Source: Ruegeria sp. 6PALISEP08 (GTDB lineage Bacteria > Pseudomonadota > Alphaproteobacteria > Rhodobacterales > Rhodobacteraceae). Taken from it: DNA of 64,000 nucleotides. Positions 35,886-45,391 of this stretch are shown piece after piece. The stretch is taken from assembly GCF_001238295.1 (NCBI RefSeq), contig NZ_LGXZ01000005.1, positions 62,001 through 126,000 on the forward strand, written 5' to 3'. A model generated the notes under the pieces. The model did no database searches and was not told the DNA's origin. It was given only the letters and a program-made list of their open reading frames with translations. The position numbers and the translations under genes are program-made. Within the stretch, counting starts at the first letter, position 1; each line of letters starts with the position of its first letter.

Positions 35886-37122
35886 TGGATGCGCCTGTGA
35901 CCGCCACGCTCATATGTATCTGACTGTGGATGACGCTCTGCGGCGCGGCCTGTCAATTGCTGCTCCACTTACCGACCGCGAGACTTTGCCGCTGACGCAG
36001 GCAATAGGTCGGGTATTGGCAGAGGATTGTACCAGCAAGGTCGAAATGCCCGCCTTCGACAATTCGGCGATGGACGGCTACGCAGTACGGACAATTGATT
36101 TGATCGACGGCCCGCTGTTCGAACTTCCTGTGGCGGGTCGCATCGCGGCGGGGGACAGCGCTGAGCATGATGCACCTGCAGGAAGTGCGCTGCGGATATT
36201 TACCGGCGCGCCGGTTCCCACGGACTTCGATGCGGTTGTGATTCAGGAAGACTGCGACGTCACCCTTGACGGAATCCGGTTCAGCCGTCTCCCTAAAGCT
36301 GGTCAGCATATTCGCCTTGCGGGCGAAGATTTGCGCGCAGGCGCCCCGATCCTGCGGCGTGGATGCGAGATCGGGCCGCGAGAGGTCGCCGCGTTAGCCT
36401 CGGCCGGGTATGGTGAGGTCGCAGTTTACCGCAAGCTGAAGGTCACAATTTTTTCCACTGGTAGCGAGTTGCGCCAACCGGGCGAGGCTTTGGGTCCAGG
36501 GCAGATCTATAACTCCAACCGTTACATGTTGCTTGCGTTGTTGCAGAAGCCGTGGATTGAGTTGACTGACAGCGGCCCGGTCAAGGATGATCCGGACGTT
36601 TTGGAACAAGTTCTGCGCGAAGCGTGTGAAAGCTCGGATCTGATCGTTACGACCGGTGGTGTATCCGTTGGTGATGAAGACCACATGCCGCGCCTGATTG
36701 CCGAGATCGGTGGTCAGACAGACGTTATGAAAGTTGCAATGAAACCGGGCAAACCCATCATGTTCGGACGCTATGGACGCGCACTTTATGTAGGGCTGCC
36801 GGGCAACCCGGTGTCGGCCTATGTGACTTGGCAGATCATCGGGTCGCAAATGATGGCGCGTCGCGCCGGATTGCAATACAATCCGCAGGTAACAGTCCAG
36901 GCGGTTCTGGCAGAACCTTTGCGTCGCCGTGCCGGCCGCCAGGAATACCGCCCGGTTCAGATCGAGGGCACGACCCCGGATGGTCGCCCGAAGTTGCGGC
37001 TGATGGCTCCGTCTTACAGCGGCCGTGTGGCTCTTCTGGCTCAGGCGGAAGGGTTGGCGATCATTCCGGCCGAGGTTGAAGAACTGCCTGAAGGTCACGT
37101 TCTGGACCTGCTGCCAGTCTGA
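35878..37122 (+). CDS. moeA: Molybdopterin molybdenumtransferase
   Basis: A 414-residue MoeA that inserts molybdate into adenylylated molybdopterin. The signatures are PAFDNSAMDGYAV, TTGGVSVGDEDHM, and KPGKPIMFG followed by GLPGNPVSAYV. The start at 35878 overlaps the cupredoxin stop by eight bases with GGAGG upstream. The N-terminal extension ADGCACDRHAHMY with Cys and His residues is unusual. Its position suggests a dedicated copy for the idr-like enzyme in addition to any housekeeping moeA. Confidence 0.93.
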   Translation: MADGCACDRHAHMYLTVDDALRRGLSIAAPLTDRETLPLTQAIGRVLAEDCTSKVEMPAFDNSAMDGYAVRTIDLIDGPLFELPVAGRIAAGDSAEHDAPAGSALRIFTGAPVPTDFDAVVIQEDCDVTLDGIRFSRLPKAGQHIRLAGEDLRAGAPILRRGCEIGPREVAALASAGYGEVAVYRKLKVTIFSTGSELRQPGEALGPGQIYNSNRYMLLALLQKPWIELTDSGPVKDDPDVLEQVLREACESSDLIVTTGGVSVGDEDHMPRLIAEIGGQTDVMKVAMKPGKPIMFGRYGRALYVGLPGNPVSAYVTWQIIGSQMMARRAGLQYNPQVTVQAVLAEPLRRRAGRQEYRPVQIEGTTPDGRPKLRLMAPSYSGRVALLAQAEGLAIIPAEVEELPEGHVLDLLPV

Positions 37123-37214
37123 ATGCCACAGCATGACCGTTGTGCGCGCTTGCCAGTTTCAAGCGCGCGCGGATACAAGACTAATAAGCCAGTTCATTCT
37201 GCCGCCAGAGATTG

Positions 37215-37949
37215 ATGACAGCCAAAGATCATATCCTTGTCGTTGATGACGACCCGCAAATCACTTCCTTCCTGCAGCGCTATCTTGAAAAGCAGGAATG
37301 TGACGTGACCTGTGTGGCGGATGGAAACGCCATGGATGTTGTCCTGGAAACGGCGAACGTAGACTTGATCCTGCTGGATATCGGGTTGCCTGGCCGAAAC
37401 GGATTTGACATCACGCGCGAATTGCGGATGCAGTCGAATATTCCGATCATCGTGCTCTCAGGCCGGGATGAGATCTTTGACCGGGTTGTCGGCCTGGAGT
37501 TCGGAGCCGATGATTACATCACCAAACCCTTTGAGGCTCGTGAGGTTCTGGCCCGCATCCGAACTGTGCTGCGCCGAAGCCGGGCAGACGACGCAGCGAC
37601 TGCCGCAAACGGATCCGAAGCCGCGCAGATTGTGTTTGGAGATTGGGCGCTAAACCCGCATGAGCGAACGTTGACAGCCAAGAGCAGTGGACTGCAAACG
37701 CCCCTGACCACAACTGAATTTGACGTTCTGCACGCTTTTGTCACCAACCCGCATATCGTGTTTTCCCGCGATCAATTGCTGGATAAGGCGCGCGGCCGTG
37801 AAACCGTGGTTGGGGACCGAACCATCGACGTGCATGTCTTGCGCCTGCGCAAGAAGATCGAACCCGACCCGAGTGAGCCGACTTTTATCAAAACCGTTCA
37901 CGGTATTGGATACTGCTTTGCGGCAAACGTGCGTAAGAGCGGCGGGTAA
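37215..37949 (+). CDS. OmpR/TorR-type response regulator
   Basis: A 244-residue two-domain regulator: a receiver with Asp10-Asp12 and phospho-acceptor Asp55 (LILLDIGLPGRNG), Lys in ITKPFEAREVLARI, and a winged-helix output domain (LTTTEFDVLHAFV, RTIDVHVLRLRKKIE). A TTG start at 37212 directly precedes ATG 37215. No ordinary cognate kinase is adjacent; the hybrid kinase at 25063, upstream of the idr-like genes, is the nearest candidate partner. The receiver resembles TorR-like regulators of alternative electron acceptors. Confidence 0.88.
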   Translation: MTAKDHILVVDDDPQITSFLQRYLEKQECDVTCVADGNAMDVVLETANVDLILLDIGLPGRNGFDITRELRMQSNIPIIVLSGRDEIFDRVVGLEFGADDYITKPFEAREVLARIRTVLRRSRADDAATAANGSEAAQIVFGDWALNPHERTLTAKSSGLQTPLTTTEFDVLHAFVTNPHIVFSRDQLLDKARGRETVVGDRTIDVHVLRLRKKIEPDPSEPTFIKTVHGIGYCFAANVRKSGG

Positions 37950-38136
37950 GGCGTTCAGGACAGACGGTTAGACGACTTTCATACCCGGCTTTATCTGCGA
38001 GGCAACTCGGCAGGAACGCGGCGCAAATTGTGGTTTCAGGAGCATGGTCCTCTGACACTGGCGGAGACGGTTCCCCGTTGGTGTGTGCCCGAAGCCGGTT
38101 GTGGTCGGGCTCAATCCAGCGTTATTCCAATGAAGA

Positions 38137-39036
38137 CTAGGCTTCGGGCAGTTCATCAAGCAACCATGTCTTGAGGGCCCGCGCCCCATCCGAGAGTTGA
38201 TCATCTGGGCGACCGACAAGAAAAAAGTTCTCAGGGGCGGGAAGGGTGAACGCGTCAAGTGCTGCAAGCTTGCCCGAGGACAGCATAGGCCGAACAAGGC
38301 GTTTCCATCCCAGCGCCAGACCCGCACCCTTGCGCGCCATCTGCAGCGCTAGTGCATAGCTGTTGACGCGCGACTGCACGGGAATATCGCCCTGAAATCC
38401 AAGGTCGCGAAACCAGGACGTCCAGGTTGTCCAGCTGTTGTCTTGGGTTTCAAGGTTGATCAGACGACATTCTGCAAGGTCTTTGAGGCTGGCCCCTTTT
38501 AGATCTCGCGCCATCTCGGGACTGCAAACGGGAGTTAGAGTGTCACGGTACAGTTTTGTGTAGGTGAGGCTCGCGCTCGCCTGCTGGCCATAGCGAATGA
38601 AAAAGTCTATGTCCGGCCGATCCGTGAATGGTTGGTCCTGAGCCAATTGGTTCACTTTGATATGCGGATACTCCTGCCAAAACCGGATGACGGACGGCGA
38701 CAACCACAATGCCGCGACCGCGGTTGTTGACCCGACCGTTACCTGATTTTCAGAGTCGCCGTTGCGGATCTTCTCCAGAACTGCTGAGATCCGCCTGAAA
38801 GACGACCCGAGCACCTCCAGCAGATCATGGCCGTCTTCGGTCAAGTCCACACCTCGGTGCTTTCGGACAAACAGGTCTGCGCCCAAATCTCCTTCAAGTG
38901 CTTTAATCTGGTGGCTGATGGCGCCTGGCGTCACGGACAATTCAACCGCGGCCCGCTTAAAGCTCAGATGTCGCGCGGCAGCTTCAAACGCCGATAATGA
39001 TGTGAGTGGAGGCAAGTTATATTGTCTTCGTGACAT
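38137..39036 (-). CDS. LysR-family (GcvA-like) transcriptional regulator
   Basis: A 299-residue LysR protein. The N terminus LPPLTSLSAFEAAARHLSF and VTPGAISHQIKALE are typical of the GcvA branch, which often controls amino acid metabolism. The effector domain follows. ATG 39036 is preferred over TTG 39048. It is convergent with the response regulator gene and divergent, over a long spacer, from the BCCT transporter gene, which it may regulate. Confidence 0.88.
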   Translation of the reverse strand: MSRRQYNLPPLTSLSAFEAAARHLSFKRAAVELSVTPGAISHQIKALEGDLGADLFVRKHRGVDLTEDGHDLLEVLGSSFRRISAVLEKIRNGDSENQVTVGSTTAVAALWLSPSVIRFWQEYPHIKVNQLAQDQPFTDRPDIDFFIRYGQQASASLTYTKLYRDTLTPVCSPEMARDLKGASLKDLAECRLINLETQDNSWTTWTSWFRDLGFQGDIPVQSRVNSYALALQMARKGAGLALGWKRLVRPMLSSGKLAALDAFTLPAPENFFLVGRPDDQLSDGARALKTWLLDELPEA

Positions 39037-39341
39037 AAATTCCAACAAGTTTTTTAAGGTTTAGATTTATTTATTTTCACGCGAAGTGCAAGGGTTTTCA
39101 ATCAAATTCCGGTTTTGCTGGCTCGACCCGTGTCAAGTGAGATGGATCAGGGATCTGCCAGTGTTGTGCCTTGTTCGGAAGTGTTGCTGAATCGCAAGTT
39201 CCGCACCGTTTTTTGGCTTTGGCGGGTGATCTCTGCCGCAAACAAACGGTTCCCTGAATATGTTGGTCGTTTCGCGTGAGAGAATGGTCGGTTTCTCAGG
39301 TGAATGCTCCTCACCCCTGAAGTAGGTTTCTGCAAATTGAG

Positions 39342-39353
39342 ATGAGCGCTCAT
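39342..39353. promoter_or_regulatory. Perfect palindrome ATGAGCGCTCAT
   Basis: A 12-bp perfect dyad in AT-richer surroundings, 264 bases before the BCCT start. It looks like an operator for a dimeric repressor; the protein is unknown. Confidence 0.4.
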
Positions 39354-39453
39354 ATCTTGCGATGTTGCGATCAGGTTAAACACCTTTTCGTTCCACCTCC
39401 AGGATCCAGCAGAATCTGCAAGCGGAGCAAAACCGGGAGGAAATCAGCGGTTG

Positions 39454-39472
39454 GCCACGCCAAAAGCGTGGC
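39454..39472 (+). other. Hairpin in the BCCT leader
   Basis: GCCACGC and GCGTGGC form a 7-bp stem with loop CAAAA. The bases after it (GAAATAGG) hold no T-run, so it is not a terminator. It may be a leader structure 145 bases before the BCCT start. Confidence 0.35.
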
Positions 39473-39616
39473 GAAATAGGATCTCCAAAGCCCAGGCTGT
39501 CAACGTCCCACACGTGTTCTGGCGCATGACGCTGAGTATTGCGCCGTGAAACGAGGGGGCTGACAGCACCAGTTTCGAAGAACGAAAACCGACATATGCA
39601 AGGAGGAGCACGCAAC

Positions 39617-41443
39617 ATGTCGATACCCGAACCCTTTACGGATGTTGAGATACAAACGGCGGATGCTGGTTTCTATGAGAACTATAGCGTCCCCATCGCC
39701 ATATTTAGCAAGGCCATCATGGTTGGTTTGGTTTTGTGGGCACTTGTTTTCCCTGCAAATGCAAACAGCACGCTGGGCAGCCTGAACGGCAAGTTGCTTG
39801 AAATCTTTAATAGTTTTTACGTCATAATCGTCGGCGTATTTTTCTTTTTCCTGGCCATCGTTGCGATCATCCCCTCGACGGGACGTCGGATCATGGGAAC
39901 ACCCGGTGAAAAGCCTGAGTTTTCGAATTTCTCGTGGTTCTCCATGATGTTTGGTGCCGGTCTGGGCGTGGGCTTGATGGTCTTCGCCACAGCAGAACCA
40001 CTGGGCCTCTGGGGATCGAACCCCGAGATCGTGTCTGGCGCAGTTGAAGGCAACACGCCCGAGGCCATGCAATCGGCTTATCGCTTCACCTATTTGCACT
40101 ATGGGTTCCATGCTTGGGCGATCTATGTGGTGACCGGTCTGTCGCTGGCCTACTACGCTTACACCCGCGACATGCCTTTGACGATCCGCTCGGCGCTGAC
40201 ACCGCTATTTGGTCGTTTCGTCAACGGCTTTTTCGGCCATGTGGTCGACGTTCTGGGCGTTGTTGCGACGATTCTCGGCGTGTCTGTCACCATCGGCTAC
40301 GGCGTCAGCCAATTTATCGACGGCCTCTATGCCATCACTGGTATGGGCTGGATCATGGACTTGAACGCAGAGGTTCCGACCCCCAGCAAGGTGGGTCTGA
40401 TCTCGGGTCTGGTTGCGATCATGGCGCTCTCCATTCTTTCGGCTGTGTCAGGTGTTGGGCGCGGCGTTAAGTACCTGTCGAACCTGAACCTTGTCTTGTC
40501 GGTTATCCTGCTGGGCACATTCATCGTTTTTGGCTCGTTTGTATTTGCCATGACCACCTACGGCACGGCGATGGTCGACTATATCCTTCACTTCCTGTCG
40601 CTCAGCTTTAACGCCTATGGCCCGCTGTCGGCAGAAGCATTTGCGGCAGCCTTGCCTGCTGAGGCTCAGGCTCATGCCGATGACCTGGTTGCGGGTGCAA
40701 CCAACGCATGGGGCAGCTTTGACGGCTTCAAGGGCGGTTTGGAAGGCGCTGCGGCAGAGCTAGACGAAGCGACCCTGGCTGCGGCCTACGCGGCAGGTGA
40801 GCAAGGCCGTCAGTTCGGCTGGCAGGCAGGTTGGACCACGTTCTACTGGGCCTGGTGGATCGCGTTCTCGCCCTTCGTGGGCTTGTTCCTGGCGCGTATC
40901 TCCAAAGGCCGTTCGGTGCGCGAGTTCATCTTGGGCTGCGTCTTTGCTCCTGCTTTGGTTTGTTTTGCCTGGATGACTGTTCTGGGAGGCACGGCAATTG
41001 ACCTGGAACTGGCCGGGGCTGCCGAAGGTGCGATCATTGGCGCATCGAACACCAACAAACTGTTCGTGACGCTGTCCTACATGATCGACGGAGGTCTGCT
41101 GTCCATGCTGAACGTGATGTGCGTGATCCTGATCCTGACCTTTCTGGTCACTTCGGCGGACTCGGGCATTCTGGTGATGAACACCATCATGTCGGGTGGC
41201 AGCCAGGAAACTGGCATCAAGCACCGCATTATTTGGGGTGTGATACTTACGGCTGTGATCGGCGCGCTTATCCTGGCGGCGGGTGAAAACAATCCGATGG
41301 ATGCGTTGCGCAATGCGATGATTATCGGCGCGCTGCCGTTCACTGTGGTGATGGGTCTGATGTGCCTTGCACTGGCCAAGGCCCTGTTTCGTGACAGCCA
41401 GCGTGACAAACACGGGTCAACAAGCACTCAGGCTGCAGAATAG
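39617..41443 (+). CDS. BCCT-family transporter (betaine/choline/carnitine/DMSP type)
   Basis: A 608-residue membrane carrier with about 12 helices. The BCCT signatures are GAGLGVGLMVFATAEPL and FYWAWWIAFSPFVGLFLARISKGRSVREF. A glycine/alanine-rich loop of about 70 residues (around 335-405) is longer than usual between helices. AGGAGGAG sits right before ATG 39617, so translation should be strong. Substrates in the family are quaternary amines or dimethylsulfoniopropionate; marine origin makes glycine betaine or DMSP plausible, but no enzyme gene for them is adjacent. Followed by a strong terminator. Confidence 0.92.
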   Translation: MSIPEPFTDVEIQTADAGFYENYSVPIAIFSKAIMVGLVLWALVFPANANSTLGSLNGKLLEIFNSFYVIIVGVFFFFLAIVAIIPSTGRRIMGTPGEKPEFSNFSWFSMMFGAGLGVGLMVFATAEPLGLWGSNPEIVSGAVEGNTPEAMQSAYRFTYLHYGFHAWAIYVVTGLSLAYYAYTRDMPLTIRSALTPLFGRFVNGFFGHVVDVLGVVATILGVSVTIGYGVSQFIDGLYAITGMGWIMDLNAEVPTPSKVGLISGLVAIMALSILSAVSGVGRGVKYLSNLNLVLSVILLGTFIVFGSFVFAMTTYGTAMVDYILHFLSLSFNAYGPLSAEAFAAALPAEAQAHADDLVAGATNAWGSFDGFKGGLEGAAAELDEATLAAAYAAGEQGRQFGWQAGWTTFYWAWWIAFSPFVGLFLARISKGRSVREFILGCVFAPALVCFAWMTVLGGTAIDLELAGAAEGAIIGASNTNKLFVTLSYMIDGGLLSMLNVMCVILILTFLVTSADSGILVMNTIMSGGSQETGIKHRIIWGVILTAVIGALILAAGENNPMDALRNAMIIGALPFTVVMGLMCLALAKALFRDSQRDKHGSTSTQAAE

Positions 41444-41465
41444 GCATATGCCTTCTGAAGAACTG

Positions 41466-41500
41466 GTCAGGCCGCCCGTGATGGGCGGCCTGACTTTTTT
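41466..41500 (+). terminator. Strong intrinsic terminator after the BCCT gene
   Basis: A perfect 12-bp stem GTCAGGCCGCCC/GGGCGGCCTGAC with a 5-base loop, followed by six T. It lies 22 bases after the BCCT stop. Confidence 0.93.
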
Positions 41501-41536
41501 GGGCGCTAAAAAGGCGACAACTTCACTGTCCAGAAC

Positions 41537-41574
41537 GAAAAAGCCCCGGCTTTAACCGTGGCTTTCCGGGCTTT
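41537..41574 (-). terminator. Intrinsic terminator after coxM
   Basis: On the minus strand AAAGCCCGG pairs with CCGGGGCTTT across a 16-base loop (one bulge) and is followed by T residues. It begins nine bases past the coxM stop and sits back to back with the BCCT terminator. Confidence 0.6.
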
Positions 41575-41583
41575 GGAAAATCC

Positions 41584-42375
41584 TTACATGCAAGCTTCAA
41601 CAGCACGTTTTGTCATGACCGAAACAAGGTGCGCGCGATACGCTTTGCTACCATGCAAATCGGCGATCATGTTGGCCGGGTTGATCCGAAGATCCATCAA
41701 GGCATCTGGGCGGAATTCCTTGTTCAGGGCTTCTTCGGCCTCGGACCAACGGAAGACACCATCTTCACTTGCACCTGTCACAGTCACGCGTACGCCATCC
41801 GCGAAACGGGCAAGGTAAACACCGACTAGCGCAAAACGCGATGCGGGTTGCAGGAACTTTTGATAGCTCGCTACCTGCGGCACGGGGAAACGGATCGAGG
41901 TGATGATTTCACCTTCCTCAAGCGCGGTGGTGAACATGCCCTCAAAGAATGCATCCGCCGCAATCTGCCGCGTATTGGTCACAATGGTTGCCGCGGACCC
42001 CAGAACGCCTGCCGGATAACAAGCGGCTGGATCATTGTTGGCCACAGAGCCACCGATGGTGCCACGGTTGCGCACCGCCGGATCACCGATCTGTCCGGCA
42101 AGCGCCGCCAAGGCTGGATACGTTGCCGCGGCCTCACGCGCAACGGTGGCGTGCGTCGTTGCCCCACCGATCGAGAGGGACCCGTCATCCTCAACGCAGA
42201 CGCCCTGCATCTCAGCAATCCCGCTCAACGACACCAGCTTGGACGGTGCGGCAAGACGCTGCTTCAGCGTCGGGATCAAGGTCTGCCCGCCCCCCAAAGC
42301 CTGCGCGTCCTCAGCCCCCAATGCAGCAACTGCATCGGCGACGGTCGAGGGTTTTTCAAAATCGAAACTGTACAT
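41584..42375 (-). CDS. coxM: Carbon monoxide dehydrogenase-type FAD subunit (CoxM-like)
   Basis: A 263-residue FAD-binding medium subunit of a xanthine oxidase family enzyme. The two flavin motifs are GGGQTLIPTLK (normally AGGxxL) and TIGGSVANNDPAA. It passes electrons from the [2Fe-2S] subunit to a quinone or another acceptor. ATG 42375 is preferred to 42414, giving the standard start MYSFDFEKPST. It is last in coxG-S-L-M on the minus strand, 94 bases after coxL. Confidence 0.9.
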   Translation of the reverse strand: MYSFDFEKPSTVADAVAALGAEDAQALGGGQTLIPTLKQRLAAPSKLVSLSGIAEMQGVCVEDDGSLSIGGATTHATVAREAAATYPALAALAGQIGDPAVRNRGTIGGSVANNDPAACYPAGVLGSAATIVTNTRQIAADAFFEGMFTTALEEGEIITSIRFPVPQVASYQKFLQPASRFALVGVYLARFADGVRVTVTGASEDGVFRWSEAEEALNKEFRPDALMDLRINPANMIADLHGSKAYRAHLVSVMTKRAVEACM

Positions 42376-42469
42376 TTCGTCTTCCTTTCCGAAAGGCGCG
42401 GATCCGCCCTTCATCTGGCTATAAATATCTCAGGGAGAGCGAGGGGCTGGCCTCTCGCACCCCAACACC

Positions 42470-44830
42470 TCAGCTGTTCATCGCCGCCCAGACGCGCGAC
42501 GGGCTTACAGGCATGTCAATGTGATCCACCGCTTTGCCGCCTGAATTCAGTGCGTCGAGAACCGCATTGACCACCGCAGGCGGTGAACCAATCGCTCCGG
42601 CCTCGCCACAGCCTTTCACCCCCAGCGGATTGTGCGTACAAGGCGTCTGGCTGGAATGATCGACACCGTAAAACGGCACATCATCTGCGCGCGGCATCGC
42701 ATAGTCCATGTACGAGGCGCTGAGCAGTTGGCCGTTCTCATCATAGGCGCAGTTCTCAAGCAGGGCCTGACCGATACCCTGGCCAATACCCCCATGCACC
42801 TGACCGTCAACAATCATCGGGTTGATGATATTGCCGAAGTCATCTGCGGCGGTGAACTTCTCGATGCTGACCTGACCGGTGTCCGGATCGACCTCGACCT
42901 CACAGGCGTAGGCGCCAGCCGGGAAGGTGAAGTTGGCCGGGTCATAGAACGCGGTCTCTTCCAGCCCCGGCTCCACTTCCAACGGATAGTTATGCGGCAC
43001 GTAGGCCGTCAGGGTTACATCGCCCCAAGCCACCGATTTGTCGGTACCTGCTACGCTGAATTGTCCGTCTTTCAGCTCGATGTCCGCCTCGGACGCCTCT
43101 AACAGGTGCGCCGCGATCTTTTTGGCTTTCTCGATCACCTTCTCGGTCGCCTTGACCATGGCCGAGCCACAGACTGCAAGACTTCGCGAACCATAGGTGC
43201 CCATGCCAAATGGGATCTTCGAGGTGTCCCCATGCACAATCTCGATCATCGACTCGTCAATGCCGATCATGTCGGCCACAACCTGCGGGAAGGCGGTTTC
43301 ATGCCCTTGTCCATGGCTGTGTGCGCCGACCATGACGCTGATTGAACCAGTTGCGTTCACGCGAACAGTGGCTGCATCATAAAGACCCGCTCGGGCCCCA
43401 AGCATCCCAACAATGTTGGAAGGCGCAATGCCACACGCTTCGATGTAGCAGTTGATGCCCAAGCCCCGCAGCTTGCCGTTGGCCTCGCTTTCCGCTTTCC
43501 GCGCGGCAAAGCCTGCCAGATCGGCGGCGGCCTCAAGCTTGTCCATCGTGCCGTTGTAATCCCCGGTGTCATAGGTCAGCGCCACCGGTGTGTCATAGGG
43601 GAACTGAGTGACAAAGTTCTGACGGCGCAGTGCAATTGGATCGAGGCCCAACTCTCGCGCGGCCTTATCCACCACACGCTCAAGTTGGAAGGTCGCCTCG
43701 GGGCGGCCAGCACCGCGATAGGCATCCACTGGCACGGTATTGGTGAACATCGCCTTTACATTCACCTGAATGACCGGGGTCTTGTAGTTGCCCGCCATCA
43801 ACGTCCCATGCAGCCAGGTTGGAACCGAGCTGGAGAAGGTCGACAGATACGCACCCAGATTGGCGTAGGTGTTGGTCCTCAGACCGATGAAGTTGTTATC
43901 CGCATCCAACGCCAGTTCGATCTTGCTGACATGGTCACGGCCATGCGCATCAGACATGAACGCCTCGGACCGGCTGGAGGTCCACTTGACCGGACGGCCG
44001 CAAGCCTTCGCGGCGAAAGTGCAGAACGCCTCTTCCGCATAGTGGAAGATTTTGGTGCCAAATCCACCGCCCACATCCGGGGCCACAACGCGAACCTTGT
44101 GTTCGGGCAGGCCCAGAACAAAAGCGCACATCAGCAGACGGATCACATGCGGGTTTTGCGACGTGGTGAAGAGCGTATACTCATCTGTGCCGCGCTTGTA
44201 TTCACCAACGGCGACGCGGGGTTCCATCGGGTTTGCGACCAGACGGTTGTTGACCAGATCCAGTGTCGTCACATGCGCGGCATTGGCAAAGACCTCATCG
44301 ACCTTGGCGTCGTCAGTCTCGCCCAACTGCCAGTCATAGCAGATGTTGTTTTTCAGATCGTCATGGACCAGCGTCGCGTCGTCCTGCGCGGCGGCTTTCA
44401 TGTCGATCACGGCGGGCAGTTCTTCGATGTCCAGATCGATAGCTTCGGCCGCGTCACGCGCCTGCTCAAGGCTGTCGGCCACAATCGCGGCAATCGGGTC
44501 ACCTACGTGGCGCACTTTGCCCTGCGCCAGAATGGGATGCGGCGGTTCCTGCATGGGCGCGCCGTGCTTGTCGGTCACTTCCCACCCGCAGGGCATCCCG
44601 CCCACGCCCTCAAAATCCTTGCCGGTGAATACCCTGACCACACCGGGCATGGCTTCGGCGGCTGAGGTGTCTACTGATTTGATCCGTCCATGCGCAATGT
44701 CGGATCGAAGGAAATGCACATAGGCTTGGCCATGTACGTTTATGTCGTCGGTGTAATTACCTGCTCCGGTCAGAAAGCGTACGTCCTCACGCCGCTTGGA
44801 ACTGGCTCCGATGCCACTGTCTTTGGGCAT
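42470..44830 (-). CDS. coxL: Form II carbon monoxide dehydrogenase-like molybdenum subunit (CoxL-like)
   Basis: A 786-residue molybdopterin-cytosine-dinucleotide subunit of the xanthine oxidase family. The active-site loop reads AYRGAGR at 370-376, the form II signature, not the AYxCSFR of true form I CO dehydrogenase. The catalytic Glu lies in [14 protein letters not shown], and [13 protein letters not shown] is a cofactor-binding stretch. Form II enzymes have uncertain substrates; in marine roseobacters CO oxidation depends on form I. The real substrate may be another aldehyde or heterocycle. Well-placed GGAGG precedes ATG 44830. Confidence 0.9.
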   Translation of the reverse strand: MPKDSGIGASSKRREDVRFLTGAGNYTDDINVHGQAYVHFLRSDIAHGRIKSVDTSAAEAMPGVVRVFTGKDFEGVGGMPCGWEVTDKHGAPMQEPPHPILAQGKVRHVGDPIAAIVADSLEQARDAAEAIDLDIEELPAVIDMKAAAQDDATLVHDDLKNNICYDWQLGETDDAKVDEVFANAAHVTTLDLVNNRLVANPMEPRVAVGEYKRGTDEYTLFTTSQNPHVIRLLMCAFVLGLPEHKVRVVAPDVGGGFGTKIFHYAEEAFCTFAAKACGRPVKWTSSRSEAFMSDAHGRDHVSKIELALDADNNFIGLRTNTYANLGAYLSTFSSSVPTWLHGTLMAGNYKTPVIQVNVKAMFTNTVPVDAYRGAGRPEATFQLERVVDKAARELGLDPIALRRQNFVTQFPYDTPVALTYDTGDYNGTMDKLEAAADLAGFAARKAESEANGKLRGLGINCYIEACGIAPSNIVGMLGARAGLYDAATVRVNATGSISVMVGAHSHGQGHETAFPQVVADMIGIDESMIEIVHGDTSKIPFGMGTYGSRSLAVCGSAMVKATEKVIEKAKKIAAHLLEASEADIELKDGQFSVAGTDKSVAWGDVTLTAYVPHNYPLEVEPGLEETAFYDPANFTFPAGAYACEVEVDPDTGQVSIEKFTAADDFGNIINPMIVDGQVHGGIGQGIGQALLENCAYDENGQLLSASYMDYAMPRADDVPFYGVDHSSQTPCTHNPLGVKGCGEAGAIGSPPAVVNAVLDALNSGGKAVDHIDMPVSPSRVWAAMNS

Positions 44831-44881
44831 TGCTTGTTCTCCTCCCTGGAAAAGAATTTTCGTCGAAAACTCTTGTCCGCC

Positions 44882-45364
44882 TCACTCGGCGGCGATGCTG
44901 GAAACGTCCTGGCCGGATGCAGCCATGATCGCTTTGACGATGTTGTGGTAGCCGGTGCAGCGGCACAGATTACCTTCCAGATATTTCCGGATTTCGGCCT
45001 CGGTCGGGCGCGGGTTCTCTTTCAGCAGCGCAGCAGCGCTCATCACCATCCCCGGAGTGCAGAACCCGCACTGAAGGCCGTGATGGTCCTGAAACGCCTG
45101 CTGGATCGCGTTTAACGACCCATCTGCATTTGCCTGACCTTCGATTGTGCCTACGTCGGCCCCGTCGGCTTCAGCCGCCAACATGTTGCAAGACTTCACC
45201 GCCTCACCATTTACATGCACCAAGCAGGCACCGCATTGCGCGGTGTCACAACCGACATGGGTGCCGGTCAACGACAGGTGTTCGCGCAGAAATCCGGACA
45301 GCAAAGTCCGGCCTTCGACGTCTCCGCTTACGGCTTTGCCGTTAACGGTCATGGTAATCTTCAT
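44882..45364 (-). CDS. coxS: Carbon monoxide dehydrogenase-type [2Fe-2S] subunit (CoxS-like)
   Basis: A 160-residue small subunit with both ferredoxin clusters of the xanthine oxidase family: a plant-type set ([15 protein letters not shown] plus SCNML) and a C-terminal set (CGFCTPGM, then [13 protein letters not shown]). It links the molybdenum subunit to the FAD subunit. GGAGG is placed well before ATG 45364, and the gene lies 27 bases after coxG. Confidence 0.95.
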   Translation of the reverse strand: MKITMTVNGKAVSGDVEGRTLLSGFLREHLSLTGTHVGCDTAQCGACLVHVNGEAVKSCNMLAAEADGADVGTIEGQANADGSLNAIQQAFQDHHGLQCGFCTPGMVMSAAALLKENPRPTEAEIRKYLEGNLCRCTGYHNIVKAIMAASGQDVSSIAAE

Positions 45365-45391
45365 GAATTTTCCTCCCTGAATTCCTATGGT

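Larger units (their letters stand above)
39037..39616. promoter_or_regulatory. Long non-coding spacer between LysR and BCCT genes
   Basis: About 580 bases without a credible gene. It contains a Crp/Fnr-like site one base off the nor-type consensus (TCGAC-N4-GTCAA, 39123-39136), a perfect 12-bp palindrome (39342-39353) and a 7-bp GC hairpin (39454-39472). I do not recognise a known riboswitch here. The length suggests either a long BCCT leader or complex control. Confidence 0.5.

Noticed and set aside
39123-39136. TCGAC-N4-GTCAA as a Dnr box for the LysR or BCCT gene
   Set aside because: One mismatch from the palindromic consensus is expected about twice by chance in 64 kb, and it is 481 bases from the BCCT start; mentioned only within the spacer entry.
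39454-39472. Terminator in the BCCT leader
   Set aside because: A good stem but with no T-run on either strand.
42470-44830. Calling the cox operon a true CO dehydrogenase
   Set aside because: The active-site loop is the form II AYRGAGR; form II enzymes have not been firmly tied to CO oxidation in roseobacters.
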